IMG/VR virus record: IMGVR_UViG_3300046488_000201
Location: 1-51,754 of that record
DNA: 51,754 nucleotides
Strand: one strand, 5' to 3'
Source: a virus
The position numbers and the translations under genes are program-made. Below the pieces are notes generated by a model. That model was not told the DNA's origin and ran no database searches. It was given only the letters and a program-made list of their open reading frames with translations. Of the stretch, positions 32,479 through 41,205 are shown one piece after another (the first letter of the stretch is position 1; the number at the start of each line of letters is the position of its first letter).

Positions 32479-32700
32479 TCAGCGGGGTGGACCCAGGGGC
32501 CCCCGCGATCCGACGAGCGAGTTCACCTGCCCTCGCGCGATGCGCGCCGCGCCGGCGGCGAGCCAACGCATCTGGTCGGCGCGCGCACGATTCATCGCGG
32601 CGCGAAAACAGCGCGGGCACATCGTGTGATGTCCATCCGATCGCACCTTGCCCTTATAGCGATAGAGCGCCTTGCGTCCGCATCGGCAGAGCAGCGACAT
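32479..32700 (-). CDS. Small cysteine-rich protein before terminase (73 aa)
   Basis: MSLLCRCGRKALYRYKGKVR and HTMCPRCFRAAMNRARADQM provide CxC and CxxC pairs spaced as in a zinc finger, followed by a basic helix. A DNA- or RNA-binding role is likely. It lies between the early block and the terminase genes. The 126 bases between it and the HerA-like gene hold no further gene. Confidence 0.65.
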   Translation of the reverse strand: MSLLCRCGRKALYRYKGKVRSDGHHTMCPRCFRAAMNRARADQMRWLAAGAARIARGQVNSLVGSRGPLGPPR

Positions 32701-32826
32701 CGTCGCGCGTCTCCAATCGAGACTTCGGCCGTTGGAATGTGTGGAGAGGAAATGAGGGGAGAGGACTATCGAACTGCCCTACAGCGTATGGTGCACCCGC
32801 CCTACATGCAAGACCCAAATGTCGAA

Positions 32827-34656
32827 CTATCCGAACAGCGTATCGCTCGCGCGGATTTCGCTGCGACCCTCGACCAGTTCGAGCGTCTTCAGTTTGCCCA
32901 GATACGTGCGAAAGGTCCCGCCCTCGCGTGCGATGTTCGTGCGCTCGGACAGGTTCTCCAGCGTCAGAGTGCGAGGATATACATCGACGACCGCATCGAA
33001 CATCGACCGCAGGCCCGAGTTGCCGAGTTCCTGTTGCCACCATGCGATCAGCGCGCGTCCAGTCGGCAGCGGCTCGTAGTCGCCCAGCATGCCCAACCCT
33101 TCGTCCGTGATGACCAGCCGTCCCCCGTCCGCCTGCACCCAACCGGCAGTCTTCAGTTTGCCGAGGTAGGTGCGGAACGTCCCACCCCGCTTTGCGATGC
33201 CGATCAGGATGGACAGTTGCGAGGCGGTCAGACCATCGGCGTGCTGCGCCAGGGCGACCAGCATGCGGGCATCACCGCCCTTGCCGAGCACGATGCCGTC
33301 ATTCGAAGCAGGTCGATTGGGTTCGCGCCGGGCCATCGAAACCGGGCGGTCTCCACCTTGTGGCGAAGTGATAGAACGCTGAGCATTTCGCTCGAGATGG
33401 CCCGGCTTCGGATAATCGGGCGAAGCCTGCGCAACCGTTCGAATCTTCCCTGATAGCAGCGAGGTCAGACCAACGATCTCCGACGCCAGCGCGCTGCGGG
33501 CCGCGGTCAGCGCGTTCTGGACGTGTTCTTCATACGACTTCGTCGCCTGGAGGACGGCGTCACGGATCGCGTCGATGCGCTTCCATTCATCCGCCGTGAT
33601 GACCGGCACCGTAACGCGTTCCGCCGGCGCCGGCGCGTCCGGCTGGGCCTTGAGCCGCGCCATCTCCTTTTGCGCCGCAGTCACAGCCTGCTGCGCCGCA
33701 GCCAGCTGCCGCCTCAGTTCACGCGGATCCTCGGCCTTCGCGCGCTCGATCGTCGCGGCCATCTGCCGCTGCAGCGCCTCCAGGTCGACGTCGGCCAGGT
33801 GCTTCGGCTCGACGCGCCGTTCGCGGGCTGTCGGTGTCGACCCGCTGTCGAACGTCTCGATCGGCAGCACGTGCACGTGCTCGAAGATGCCGGTGACCGT
33901 CGGCCAGCCCGGGGACCACACCCACGCATCGCCCACCGGTAGCGCCGGGAGCGACGCCATCAGCGTCTTCTGCTGGTCCGGCGTGCCGTGGACGTCGATC
34001 CACGCGTTCAGCGCCTCGAGATCCTGCGGCGCGATCGTGCGCAGCGCGATGAGGACCTGGACCTGGGTCAGCAGATTCTTGTTCAGGACCGCCGACCGTT
34101 GCGTGACCAGCGTGCACCCGATCCCGCGCTGGCCGCCGCGGCGGACGATGTCTTCGGCGGCGCCAAGCATCCGCTCCTCGCCCTTCATCGGCTTCTGCGG
34201 AGCGATCGCGTCCGCCTCGTCGACCATCAGCATCATTGGCGTCCGATAGACTTCACGGGCCTTGAGCCGGTAGATGGTCTCGAGAAACCCGGTCATAAAC
34301 GTCGCCACCTCATGCTTCCGGAAAAGCGAGAGGTCGAGCAGGACGCTGAGGCGCTCCTCGACGACGAGCTTCGCGACGACTTCCCCGCCGTTCGCTTCGA
34401 GCTGCTTCACGTCGCCGTGCTCGCCGCCGAGAATCACGACCGGCAGTCCAGGCGCCTGGCCGTCGGCCGCCGAGCGGATGCCCCACCAATCGCCCTTGGG
34501 GTCGACGATCACCACCTGCAACCCGGCATGAAACAGTTGCTCGGTCAGGCGGCGCGCTGCATATGACTTCCCGGCCCGTCGCTTTGCGAGGATGCCGATC
34601 GCCTGGGTGACCGTCTCGACCGGCAACGCGAGGTTGTTAGCGATGCGCAGTTTCAT
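32827..34656 (-). CDS. HerA/DUF87-like ATPase with two winged-helix repeats (609 aa)
   Basis: Residues 1-260 form a HerA/FtsK-like pump ATPase: Walker A AKRRAGKS (24-31), VDPKGDWWGI (51-60), Walker B MMLMVDEADA (141-150) and VTQRS around 190. A long coiled coil follows (about 300-400). The end has two winged-helix-like units, each with GGTFRTYLGKLKT. HerA-type ATPases usually translocate DNA with a nuclease; a DUF1064 nuclease gene lies nearby. It is not a lambda gene. DNA segregation, repair or exclusion are possible roles. Confidence 0.8.
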   Translation of the reverse strand: MKLRIANNLALPVETVTQAIGILAKRRAGKSYAARRLTEQLFHAGLQVVIVDPKGDWWGIRSAADGQAPGLPVVILGGEHGDVKQLEANGGEVVAKLVVEERLSVLLDLSLFRKHEVATFMTGFLETIYRLKAREVYRTPMMLMVDEADAIAPQKPMKGEERMLGAAEDIVRRGGQRGIGCTLVTQRSAVLNKNLLTQVQVLIALRTIAPQDLEALNAWIDVHGTPDQQKTLMASLPALPVGDAWVWSPGWPTVTGIFEHVHVLPIETFDSGSTPTARERRVEPKHLADVDLEALQRQMAATIERAKAEDPRELRRQLAAAQQAVTAAQKEMARLKAQPDAPAPAERVTVPVITADEWKRIDAIRDAVLQATKSYEEHVQNALTAARSALASEIVGLTSLLSGKIRTVAQASPDYPKPGHLERNAQRSITSPQGGDRPVSMARREPNRPASNDGIVLGKGGDARMLVALAQHADGLTASQLSILIGIAKRGGTFRTYLGKLKTAGWVQADGGRLVITDEGLGMLGDYEPLPTGRALIAWWQQELGNSGLRSMFDAVVDVYPRTLTLENLSERTNIAREGGTFRTYLGKLKTLELVEGRSEIRASDTLFG

Positions 34657-34837
34657 GCGTCGTCTTTCTCAGCTGGCGCGCGAGCACCACGTGCCGCTCG
34701 CCGCCGTCGAATTGCACCAGCATGTTGCCGTTACGGCCGCGGGTGCATTTCCCGTCTGCTCGCCTCACGGCCTGGCAGCGCATCCCGCGCAGTTCTGGGC
34801 GAGTGAAGCGATCGCCGCGGTAGGTGTACTCGGTCAT
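34637..34837 (-). CDS. Small hypothetical protein before HerA-like gene (66 aa)
   Basis: It is a short basic protein (MTEYTYRGDRFTRPELRGMR, then NMLVQFDGGERHVVLARQLR) that looks like a small beta barrel. Similar short proteins occur in many phages without a known function. It overlaps the HerA-like start by 20 bases, so they are probably co-translated. Confidence 0.65.
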   Translation of the reverse strand: MTEYTYRGDRFTRPELRGMRCQAVRRADGKCTRGRNGNMLVQFDGGERHVVLARQLRKTTHETAHR

Positions 34838-34848
34838 GCCGACTCTGC

Positions 34849-35235
34849 TTACCCTCCAGCGCTTCGCCCGATCCCCACCGCGTGCGCGTTTCCGATCGGC
34901 ACTTCGCGACGGCTGCGACGACGCTTCCCGGGCAGCGCAGGGCCGTCATCGACGCCCGTCGCCGGCGGAAGCGCTTTCGGATGGACGACCTCCGCATCGA
35001 CGACTTCGCCAGCTGGCAAGGCCGGCGCCTGAAGGATGTAGACGCCACGGGTCGCGTCGATCTCGATCGCCCGCGAATACGACCCATCGCCTTCGCGCAC
35101 GAGAATTGCGTAGCCACGGCGCTGCATCTCGGTGAGCAACCGCACGGCCTTGGACCGTTCAGCGTCGTCGTGCTGGTTCCATTTCAGTTCGATGTCACCG
35201 GCCCCGGCGTTCAGAATACAGAGCGACCCGGTCAT
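34849..35235 (-). CDS. Hypothetical protein (128 aa)
   Basis: The N-terminal 70 residues are compact (GDIELKWNQHDDAERSKAVR, LLTEMQRRGYAILVREGDG) and resemble small phage proteins that fold as an alpha/beta unit. The rest is Pro-, Ala- and Arg-rich and probably unfolded. It overlaps the preceding gene by ATGA. No function can be given. Confidence 0.65.
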   Translation of the reverse strand: MTGSLCILNAGAGDIELKWNQHDDAERSKAVRLLTEMQRRGYAILVREGDGSYSRAIEIDATRGVYILQAPALPAGEVVDAEVVHPKALPPATGVDDGPALPGKRRRSRREVPIGNAHAVGIGRSAGG

Positions 35236-35954
35236 AGTCCGGCCTCCGGTCGATGCGCCTGGTGCTGGTTCGCCCGGCGCCAGAACAGGTGCTCGTCACC
35301 ACGCATCAACAACAAGTGGGCGATCACGTCATCCGTTGGGCAGAGCCCGCCGGCGTTCGAGTCCGCGTAGTACGCCACCGGGTGCAGGCAGAGGGCGGCC
35401 AGGAACCGCTCGTTCCGGATGGCCACGGTCGGCCGAAGACGGCGAAAGATGTAGGTGACTCCCGATCGCTTGCTCGTCTCGAGGAATGAGCCGGTCAGGA
35501 TATAGGCCTTGAAGAGATGCGGCTTAATGAGCGCTTCGAGCCGATCCCACGCACAGGCCTCCGCTTCGAGCGTCCAGGCGTCACTCGATTGCATCGTGTT
35601 GAAGTGGCAGCGGATCCGTACGCCGTTGTCGTGCTCGGTCCGGTCGATCCGGAACTTCCCATTGACGCGACTGAGGACATGCCAGCAGCGCTCAGGGGTC
35701 GAATACCACGCGTTCACCTGCTGATAGTCCTGGATCTCCATCGCCTCGTCCGGGCACGTCCTGACCTGTGGCGTCGGGCCGTCGACGGCGTCCTGCAGGG
35801 CCTTGAATAACTCGGCATTCGGATGACGGCTTTCGACGACCAGCCGCTGACCGGGAAGCGGGATCGGAATTCCCGCGATCTCGTCGCCGCGTTGGAACAG
35901 GAGGGCGTTCATCTTCCGGCTCAGATCCGCGTACGTCGGCATCGCCCTGGGCAT
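35232..35954 (-). CDS. Hypothetical protein (240 aa)
   Basis: The start is at MPRAMPTYADLSRKMNALLF. The body has mixed alpha/beta features: PIPLPGQRLVVESRHPNAEL, QQVNAWYSTPERCWHVLSRV, KAYILTGSFLETSKRSGVTY. Cys and His are frequent in the last third (ALCLHPVAYYADSNAGGLCP). It is transcribed with the DUF1064 gene 2 bases upstream. No known family was recognised. Confidence 0.65.
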   Translation of the reverse strand: MPRAMPTYADLSRKMNALLFQRGDEIAGIPIPLPGQRLVVESRHPNAELFKALQDAVDGPTPQVRTCPDEAMEIQDYQQVNAWYSTPERCWHVLSRVNGKFRIDRTEHDNGVRIRCHFNTMQSSDAWTLEAEACAWDRLEALIKPHLFKAYILTGSFLETSKRSGVTYIFRRLRPTVAIRNERFLAALCLHPVAYYADSNAGGLCPTDDVIAHLLLMRGDEHLFWRRANQHQAHRPEAGL

Positions 35955-35956
35955 CG

Positions 35957-36481
35957 CTACGTCTCCCTGATCGCGAGGTGGTATTCCCGCTGGAACAGTT
36001 TCCGCTTCCGGAGATACTCGCGGGTGCGGCAGCCCTTCGCGTCCTCGACCACCGGGCGGCCATCCTCGTGGTAGGTGAAGTCCGCGACGTAGACGCTGAT
36101 GACCACGCCCTCCTTGTGCAGTTCGAACGGCACCTGGCGTTCCAGATTGGTGATGAGCCCGAGGCGCTCGCGTGTCTTCAGGTCGCACCAGCGACGGCCC
36201 TCACGTCCGGAATCGAAGACGTGCCCGATGAAGCCCAGATCCTCCGCCAGGTCTGCCAGCGGCCGGGCCTTGGTGACCGGCCCATGCTTCTTCGTCGCGA
36301 CAACGACCTGCGTCGGGACCTGCAGGCACGACACCGCGGCGAGCGCTTCGAAGTCCGCGCGGCTGAACAGCGTGAGGTCCTCGGTGACGAAGACGTGCTC
36401 AGCGCGGAACTTCGACCGCTTCGGCTTCGTGGCCTGCCGGATCGCCGCGGGATCGAAGTCGGCCCAGCCTGGCCAGGTCAT
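35957..36481 (-). CDS. DUF1064 phage endonuclease-like protein (174 aa)
   Basis: The family marks are WCDLKTRERLGLITNLERQV, VISVYVADFTYHEDGRPVVE and DAKGCRTREYLRKRKLFQRE, which include the D-x-K-type metal site of restriction-nuclease folds. The ATG at 36481 overlaps the preceding stop. DUF1064 proteins are Holliday-junction or replication nucleases in several phages. Its closeness to the HerA-like gene may indicate joint DNA processing. Confidence 0.8.
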   Translation of the reverse strand: MTWPGWADFDPAAIRQATKPKRSKFRAEHVFVTEDLTLFSRADFEALAAVSCLQVPTQVVVATKKHGPVTKARPLADLAEDLGFIGHVFDSGREGRRWCDLKTRERLGLITNLERQVPFELHKEGVVISVYVADFTYHEDGRPVVEDAKGCRTREYLRKRKLFQREYHLAIRET

Positions 36482-37005
36482 GGGCGGACCTCGAACGCCC
36501 GGCGGTGCCGCTCGGTGATGGTTTTGACCTGTGCGGGCGTCAGGATGCGACGGCCGCGTTCGTAATCCGCGAGGGCGTCGGGCATCCAACGCCCGCGGCG
36601 ATCCCTGAACTTCACCCAGCACCCGTTCCGGCGCCAGTCGAACCGCGCGTCCAACTGGTTCATCAGGCCGACGAATCGACGTTGCCACGCCTCCGGCATC
36701 GACTGCAGGATCGACCGCGGGAGCGCCAGATAGTCGGCATACGTCAGTTCGAACCAGTCGTGGACGGTCGGGCCGTCGTCGAGGTCCTCGCCGGTCAACC
36801 GGAGCAGGATGTTCGCTTCATGGGCCGCCTTGGTCGCCCACTCGCCCGAGTATTCGATCGCCCCCGCCTGGCAATTCGGGTTCTGGCAGTAGCCGTAGGC
36901 GCGCGGTCCAAGGCAGCAGACTCCGCCTGGCTCAGTCCAGCTGCGCGCGTGCCGGCTCGCCGTCTCCATGCGCGCCACGCACCCGACGATGTCCTCTGCG
37001 GTCAT
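36478..37005 (-). CDS. Hypothetical phage protein (175 aa)
   Basis: The centre (SILQSMPEAWQRRFVGLMNQ, LDARFDWRRNGCWVKFRDRR) is typical of a widespread phage protein of unknown role. Four cysteines near the N-terminus (CCLGPRAYGYCQNPNCQ) suggest a metal site. The C-terminus is helical and basic. The gene overlaps the next by ATGA. Confidence 0.65.
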   Translation of the reverse strand: MTAEDIVGCVARMETASRHARSWTEPGGVCCLGPRAYGYCQNPNCQAGAIEYSGEWATKAAHEANILLRLTGEDLDDGPTVHDWFELTYADYLALPRSILQSMPEAWQRRFVGLMNQLDARFDWRRNGCWVKFRDRRGRWMPDALADYERGRRILTPAQVKTITERHRRAFEVRP

Positions 37006-37496
37006 GGCTTCTCACCGAGGAAGATGCAGCCCTCGTCCGGGTATTCGGTGTCGAACACGTAGAGTCCGGGTCCGGAGTGCGCTCCCTGCTCGTATTTGAT
37101 GACCGTGACTGTGGCGTCCGGCTCGCTGTCTCCCGCCTCGATGAACACCTTCGCCACCTCGGCAAGCCGTTCGACTTCGTGGAGGGTGAATGCAAGCGAC
37201 TGCTCTCCGGACTTCGGCGGTTCGGCTGGCTCCGGCGCGGACTTGTCGTCGCCGGCCAGGGCTGCACGGGCAGCACGGTAGAGGCATGTCGCCGCCTCTC
37301 CGTACGGGTTGACGTGCCGTATCCAGCCGCTTTCCTCAGCTCTCGCGTAGTCTTCCAGCGCCGCCCGCAGCCGCGCGATCTCCTCGCGCTGGGAGGTGAC
37401 TTCGGAGTGGAGAGTGAGCCAGTCGTCCGGCAAATCGAGCGCGGGATCTTCGTTCAACCACGCTTTAACCGCCGCCTTCGTGTAGTGCAGCGTCAT
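37002..37496 (-). CDS. Hypothetical protein (164 aa)
   Basis: MTLHYTKAAVKAWLNEDPAL is followed by a coiled coil (DDWLTLHSEVTSQREEIARL, RAALEDYARAE) and a beta C-terminus (ATVTVIKYEQGAHSGPGLYV, FDTEYPDEGCIF). The ATG at 37496 is set by the four-base overlap with the gene before it. The role is unknown. Confidence 0.65.
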   Translation of the reverse strand: MTLHYTKAAVKAWLNEDPALDLPDDWLTLHSEVTSQREEIARLRAALEDYARAEESGWIRHVNPYGEAATCLYRAARAALAGDDKSAPEPAEPPKSGEQSLAFTLHEVERLAEVAKVFIEAGDSEPDATVTVIKYEQGAHSGPGLYVFDTEYPDEGCIFLGEKP

Positions 37497-37759
37497 CGTC
37501 CCGTCCCTCCCGGCGCCGCCGGGGGCGCAGCCAACGCCTCGTCCACGCGATCCCTCCACTCGGATTTAGGGAACGGGCGTGCGTAAAGAAACGCGATGAT
37601 CTCACCTACGCTGAACCCGCCACGGCAACCGCGCCCTTCCAAATCCATCATCGCGGGCTGCGGACCATAGACATGGCAATAGACTTCGTAGGCGGCTCGG
37701 GTGACCGCCTCAGGAAGCTGCTTCGGCGGTCGATTGGCCTGCACGGGATGAAAGGCCAT
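37493..37759 (-). CDS. Small hypothetical protein (88 aa)
   Basis: It begins MAFHPVQANRPPKQLPEAVT, and continues AYEVYCHVYGPQPAMMDLEG with a short GGFSVGEIIAFLYARPFPKS motif. AAGGAGG lies 9 bases before ATG 37759, which rules out a much longer frame. The gene overlaps both neighbours. No known family. Confidence 0.7.
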   Translation of the reverse strand: MAFHPVQANRPPKQLPEAVTRAAYEVYCHVYGPQPAMMDLEGRGCRGGFSVGEIIAFLYARPFPKSEWRDRVDEALAAPPAAPGGTGR

Positions 37760-38478
37760 CACTTCCCCTCCTTGTCCGCTGGGGGCGCGGGTAGCGGCGT
37801 CCAATGGGTCGGCCGACCAAGCGAGTAAGACACCCAGCCGCCGCCGTTGTGAACGGTCCAACTCGCGACAGCCGCTCCGACGTCTTCCTCGGGGTCTTCT
37901 CGCCAGTGCACACGTCGCACGTACCACGCCAGAACAGGCGTCCCGTCCTTCGGCGCCGTCTCGATGGGTTGCCACGGGCTCGCCGCCTGCGCGGGCGGCG
38001 AGAGCCGCAGGGCGCGGACGGCATCCCACACCCTCGACGCCTCGAAATAGACGCCGTGCGGGACCATGCAGCCCTTGTAGTCCTTCGATGGTCCCCAGGT
38101 GGGCAGAGTATGAATTGCGGCCTCCACAGCGAGTAGCGCCGTCTCCCTGACCCCCGCCGCCTGCTCCAGCCCCTCCCGCACGCCCTGGGCACGGGCTGCG
38201 ACCGATCGCTGATTTGCCTCCACCACCATCTCGGCCGTCCGGACCAGCTCGTCCTGCGCTGCGTCCAGCTCGGTTTCGGCCTGCCGGCGTAGTTCCACGT
38301 TGCGAGTGCTCTCGGCTTGCGCGGCATTGCGGGTGGCCCGCGCTTCGACGACTTGCTCGATCAACCATGCCCCGATCTGGTCTGGGTTGCCGCCCGGATC
38401 TCTCTGCGCAATGCCCACGATCGCCGCGCAGATCTCGTTCCTGATCTCGTCGGCTGTTTGCGTTTTCGTCTCGGTCAT
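37759..38478 (-). CDS. Protein with C-terminal DUF551 domain (239 aa)
   Basis: The first 130 residues form long helices (ARATRNAAQAESTRNVELRR, and so on). The final 75 carry the DUF551 signature PWQPIETAPKDGTPVLAWYV with WTVHNGGGWVSYSLGRPTHW. DUF551 is common in phage early genes, but the function is unknown. The gene shares its last base with the next start. Confidence 0.75.
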   Translation of the reverse strand: MTETKTQTADEIRNEICAAIVGIAQRDPGGNPDQIGAWLIEQVVEARATRNAAQAESTRNVELRRQAETELDAAQDELVRTAEMVVEANQRSVAARAQGVREGLEQAAGVRETALLAVEAAIHTLPTWGPSKDYKGCMVPHGVYFEASRVWDAVRALRLSPPAQAASPWQPIETAPKDGTPVLAWYVRRVHWREDPEEDVGAAVASWTVHNGGGWVSYSLGRPTHWTPLPAPPADKEGK

Positions 38479-38906
38479 GCCGATTGCTCCTGCCGCGCGG
38501 CCGCGGCGAGCGCCCCGATCTTCCGGGGCCCGCAGCGCTGCTTCGGATTCTGTCCGGACGCGTGCCCTTCGATGAACACGGCGGCCGCCGGCCCGTGGGT
38601 TGACGTGATGAGCGCGAACAATCCGCACCCGCAGGCGCAGCGCCGGAGCTGCTTCGCGCGGAGCGGGGGCGTGGCGTCCTCGACGACCGGCGCAGGCTTC
38701 GAAGCGCGCACCCGCAAGATGCGCCGCGGCGCCGGCGACTTGGCGCCCAGGTGGCCACGCCGGCGCTCCGGCCGGATCCCTGAGTCGCCGAGGGACACCG
38801 CCCCGGCGACTCGACGTTCGCGGTCGTCCAGGCCTTGGCGGATCCGCCTGATCTGCGAATCCAGAAACACCAGAAACGGCGGCTGGCCGCCCACTGCGCT
38901 GATCAT
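38475..38906 (-). CDS. Hypothetical protein with Cys cluster (143 aa)
   Basis: A helical N-terminus (LVFLDSQIRRIRQGLDDRER) leads to a basic region and CACGCGLFALITSTHGPAA with NPKQRCGPRKI, a probable zinc or DNA-binding motif. It overlaps genes on both sides by ATGA. Its high Arg content is normal for the window. No family. Confidence 0.6.
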   Translation of the reverse strand: MISAVGGQPPFLVFLDSQIRRIRQGLDDRERRVAGAVSLGDSGIRPERRRGHLGAKSPAPRRILRVRASKPAPVVEDATPPLRAKQLRRCACGCGLFALITSTHGPAAAVFIEGHASGQNPKQRCGPRKIGALAAAARQEQSA

Positions 38907-39706
38907 GCTGTGCCTCCGATCGTCAGGGCCTGACGGCGAAGCAATTCCGTCCGTGCACGGTATTCGTCTTCACTCAACGCTTCTGGGTTCGTCTTCGTCT
39001 CTGGGGCACGGCTGGCAACACGCGCCTTCAACTTGGCGAGTAGATCGGCGGCCTCCTGCGGGCTCGGCTCCGCTTCCCCGCTCGGCAGCGCCGGAATCTC
39101 CCCGCCCAGGAGCGCCAGCGGATTCACTCCGATCGGCAGCGCCTTTGGTTCTATCGCTCCGTCTCGCCCCACTAGCGCCACCCGTTCCGGCGGCTCGTTG
39201 CCTCGCGTAAACGCGCCTCGGTTCATGCCGTTCGCGATCGCCGCCTGCCCGGGCAGATACATCGGTTCGTGCGACTGCAGCGGGTAGATGCGCCCGAACT
39301 CCTTGCGCCTGCTCGCCCACATTTCCTCGCTATGTTCGGCGAGGCAGGCCCCCGGCCAAGACGTAAACATCGCGACCAGCGTCCGCGCGATCGCGCCGTC
39401 CTCGAAGAGCACAGAGTCGTACGACCCCGACTTGCCCGCGGTGGTCTTCCATGACTGCCAGGCGCGCTCGACGGCCTGCTCTCTGCCCTCGACACCATGA
39501 CCGCACAGATCGCGCAAGTCGGCAGGCCGGGGCATGAATTTGGACGATGCGAGGGCCGCCCGCGCCGCCCGCTTGAGGTCGTCCAGGTCGATGTCCTGTA
39601 GCGCTTCGAAGTAGAGCGTATGGACCGTCTTCGACAGTTCGGCGCCGAAGATTTCGGCCAGTCCGGTCAACAACGCCGCCAGTGGTTTGCGGTCGTGTTC
39701 AGTCAT
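38903..39706 (-). CDS. Replication accessory, helicase-loader-like (267 aa)
   Basis: The N-terminus (MTEHDRKPLAALLTGLAEIF, ELSKTVHTLYFEALQDIDLD, then LKRAARAALASSKFMPRPAD) matches the loader/inhibitor type helical domain found next to phage initiators. It lies directly downstream of the initiator, like lambda P after O. The C-terminal half is variable and helical. It would bring the host DnaB to the origin. The assignment rests on position and the N-terminal pattern. Confidence 0.7.
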   Translation of the reverse strand: MTEHDRKPLAALLTGLAEIFGAELSKTVHTLYFEALQDIDLDDLKRAARAALASSKFMPRPADLRDLCGHGVEGREQAVERAWQSWKTTAGKSGSYDSVLFEDGAIARTLVAMFTSWPGACLAEHSEEMWASRRKEFGRIYPLQSHEPMYLPGQAAIANGMNRGAFTRGNEPPERVALVGRDGAIEPKALPIGVNPLALLGGEIPALPSGEAEPSPQEAADLLAKLKARVASRAPETKTNPEALSEDEYRARTELLRRQALTIGGTA

Positions 39707-40572
39707 GCCTGCCCTACCTCACGGAGATACGCTTCGGCACTCGCCAGATTGCGCTGGCCTTTCGCGGAGAGTCCGGACCCGGGCGCTCCGCGGACGCGGG
39801 CTTCGCACTTCCCCGCCCAGTACGCCAGCCAGCCGATGGTGATGGGTTTGGCCCGGATCTCCCGGTCGGCCGACCGCACGAAGTCGAGCATGACCTGGTC
39901 GAACAGCGCATCGTCTGGGTACCGCGACAGCAACTCGGTCAGCTTCGGGAAGTCCGCCGGTTTGAGGCTGAGCGGAAGCGATTCGTGCTGGTGTTCGGCG
40001 GCGAGCGTGACCAGGCGCTCGTAAACGCGCGCTGGACGGCCATCGTCTGCGTCGTCTGTCCGGCGTGCCGGCGGCGAAGCCGGCGTGAGCACACCTTCAC
40101 CCGCCCGGGTACTGAGACGAGATTTAGATTCCGGATCAGAGACAAGAGATCCAGATTCCGTACAAGCCTTACTCGCAGTTGCATCCAATTGCCCGCCGTT
40201 GGATTTCACGGCAAGCCGTGGTTCTTCACTGGCGCCGCCGGTATTCCCATCTGGCGGCGGGGGTATAAGTGACCGTGTCTCATCGGGATGCGGATGCTGG
40301 TGCTCCCGGAAATGACGGATCTGGATGTAGCGTGTGCCATCGACCTCATAGCGGAGAATGTGGTGTGGGGCCAGCGCATCGAGCAGGGCGTCGATGTCGC
40401 AGTCGTCGTACGGCAGCAGCTGCACCTTCAGCCGCCGCGGCTCATCCTTCAGCCGACCTTCGCGGTCCGCCCGTGTCCACAACCCGGCGAACAGCCACCG
40501 CGCCAGCGGCGGCTTCGTGTTCAGGTCCGGGTCGTCGAACGCTTCCGGCTTGATCTGTCGTTTGCGCGCCAT
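39703..40572 (-). CDS. Phage replication initiator (O-like) (289 aa)
   Basis: The first 100 residues are typical: IKPEAFDDPDLNTKPPLARW, LFAGLWTRADREGRLKDEPR, LPYDDCDIDALLDALAPHHI and GTRYIQIRHFREHQHPHPDE. This is the winged-helix of phage initiators. The middle is polar; the end (AKPITIGWLAYWAGKCEARV) resembles a DnaD-like helix. O-like proteins bind repeats inside their own gene; none stood out by eye. It precedes the loader gene. Confidence 0.8.
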   Translation of the reverse strand: MARKRQIKPEAFDDPDLNTKPPLARWLFAGLWTRADREGRLKDEPRRLKVQLLPYDDCDIDALLDALAPHHILRYEVDGTRYIQIRHFREHQHPHPDETRSLIPPPPDGNTGGASEEPRLAVKSNGGQLDATASKACTESGSLVSDPESKSRLSTRAGEGVLTPASPPARRTDDADDGRPARVYERLVTLAAEHQHESLPLSLKPADFPKLTELLSRYPDDALFDQVMLDFVRSADREIRAKPITIGWLAYWAGKCEARVRGAPGSGLSAKGQRNLASAEAYLREVGQA

Positions 40573-40575
40573 TGG

Positions 40576-41205
40576 CTACTCGCTCACCTTCGAAGTCAGC
40601 AGTCGGAATCGGTCGAGGAATGCGCGTTCGGCCTGCGCCGGGGACCAGGGCGCGATGACCGCCCGCAGCACCGGCCCGCTGCGTTTGTGGTCGGACGGCA
40701 GGTTGACCAGGTCCCGCTGCTCCGTCTTGCAGAGCAGTCGGTCCGCGATCTTCACGGGCGCCGGCTCCTGCAGGGGCAGGCCGAAGGCCGCGCACACCGC
40801 CGCCTGGATGACCTGCTCGGCCCGCCGGTATCCGTCCGCCGCGTCCAGGCCGCGCTTCAGTGGCGACACGAGGTCTGAGCAGTAGGCTTCAGATGCGTCG
40901 TGCAGGAGGCCCCAGAGCGCGTTCACCGGGGCGTGGCCGCACGCGTGGCCCATGAACCCGCCCGGCCCGCTGTGGTCGCACCGTTCGGGCGCGCCGGGCC
41001 AGTGGCAGGGCGGTTTGGCGCACACCATGGAGACGAGCACGCTGTGCTGCGCCGTCGAGTAGAACTCGCGAGTGGCGCCGGCGAACCGACACTGGAAGGC
41101 CAGATGGTGAGCGATGTCTTCGATCGCCACGTCCTCCTGGCGGGGGTCGAGCGGCCAGAAGCGCCGGCCGGTGAACGTGGTCATCCAGTCGCCGTTCCGA
41201 GTCAC
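40576..41205 (-). CDS. HD-domain phosphohydrolase (209 aa)
   Basis: HD residues include STAQHSVLVS (His54) and GLLHDASEAYCSD (His102-Asp103), as in YfbR-like nucleotidases; further D/H residues follow. The GTG start at 41205 overlaps the previous stop as GTGA. Such phage enzymes act on dNMPs or nucleotides and shift host pools. It lies in the replication block. Confidence 0.8.
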   Translation of the reverse strand: MTRNGDWMTTFTGRRFWPLDPRQEDVAIEDIAHHLAFQCRFAGATREFYSTAQHSVLVSMVCAKPPCHWPGAPERCDHSGPGGFMGHACGHAPVNALWGLLHDASEAYCSDLVSPLKRGLDAADGYRRAEQVIQAAVCAAFGLPLQEPAPVKIADRLLCKTEQRDLVNLPSDHKRSGPVLRAVIAPWSPAQAERAFLDRFRLLTSKVSE

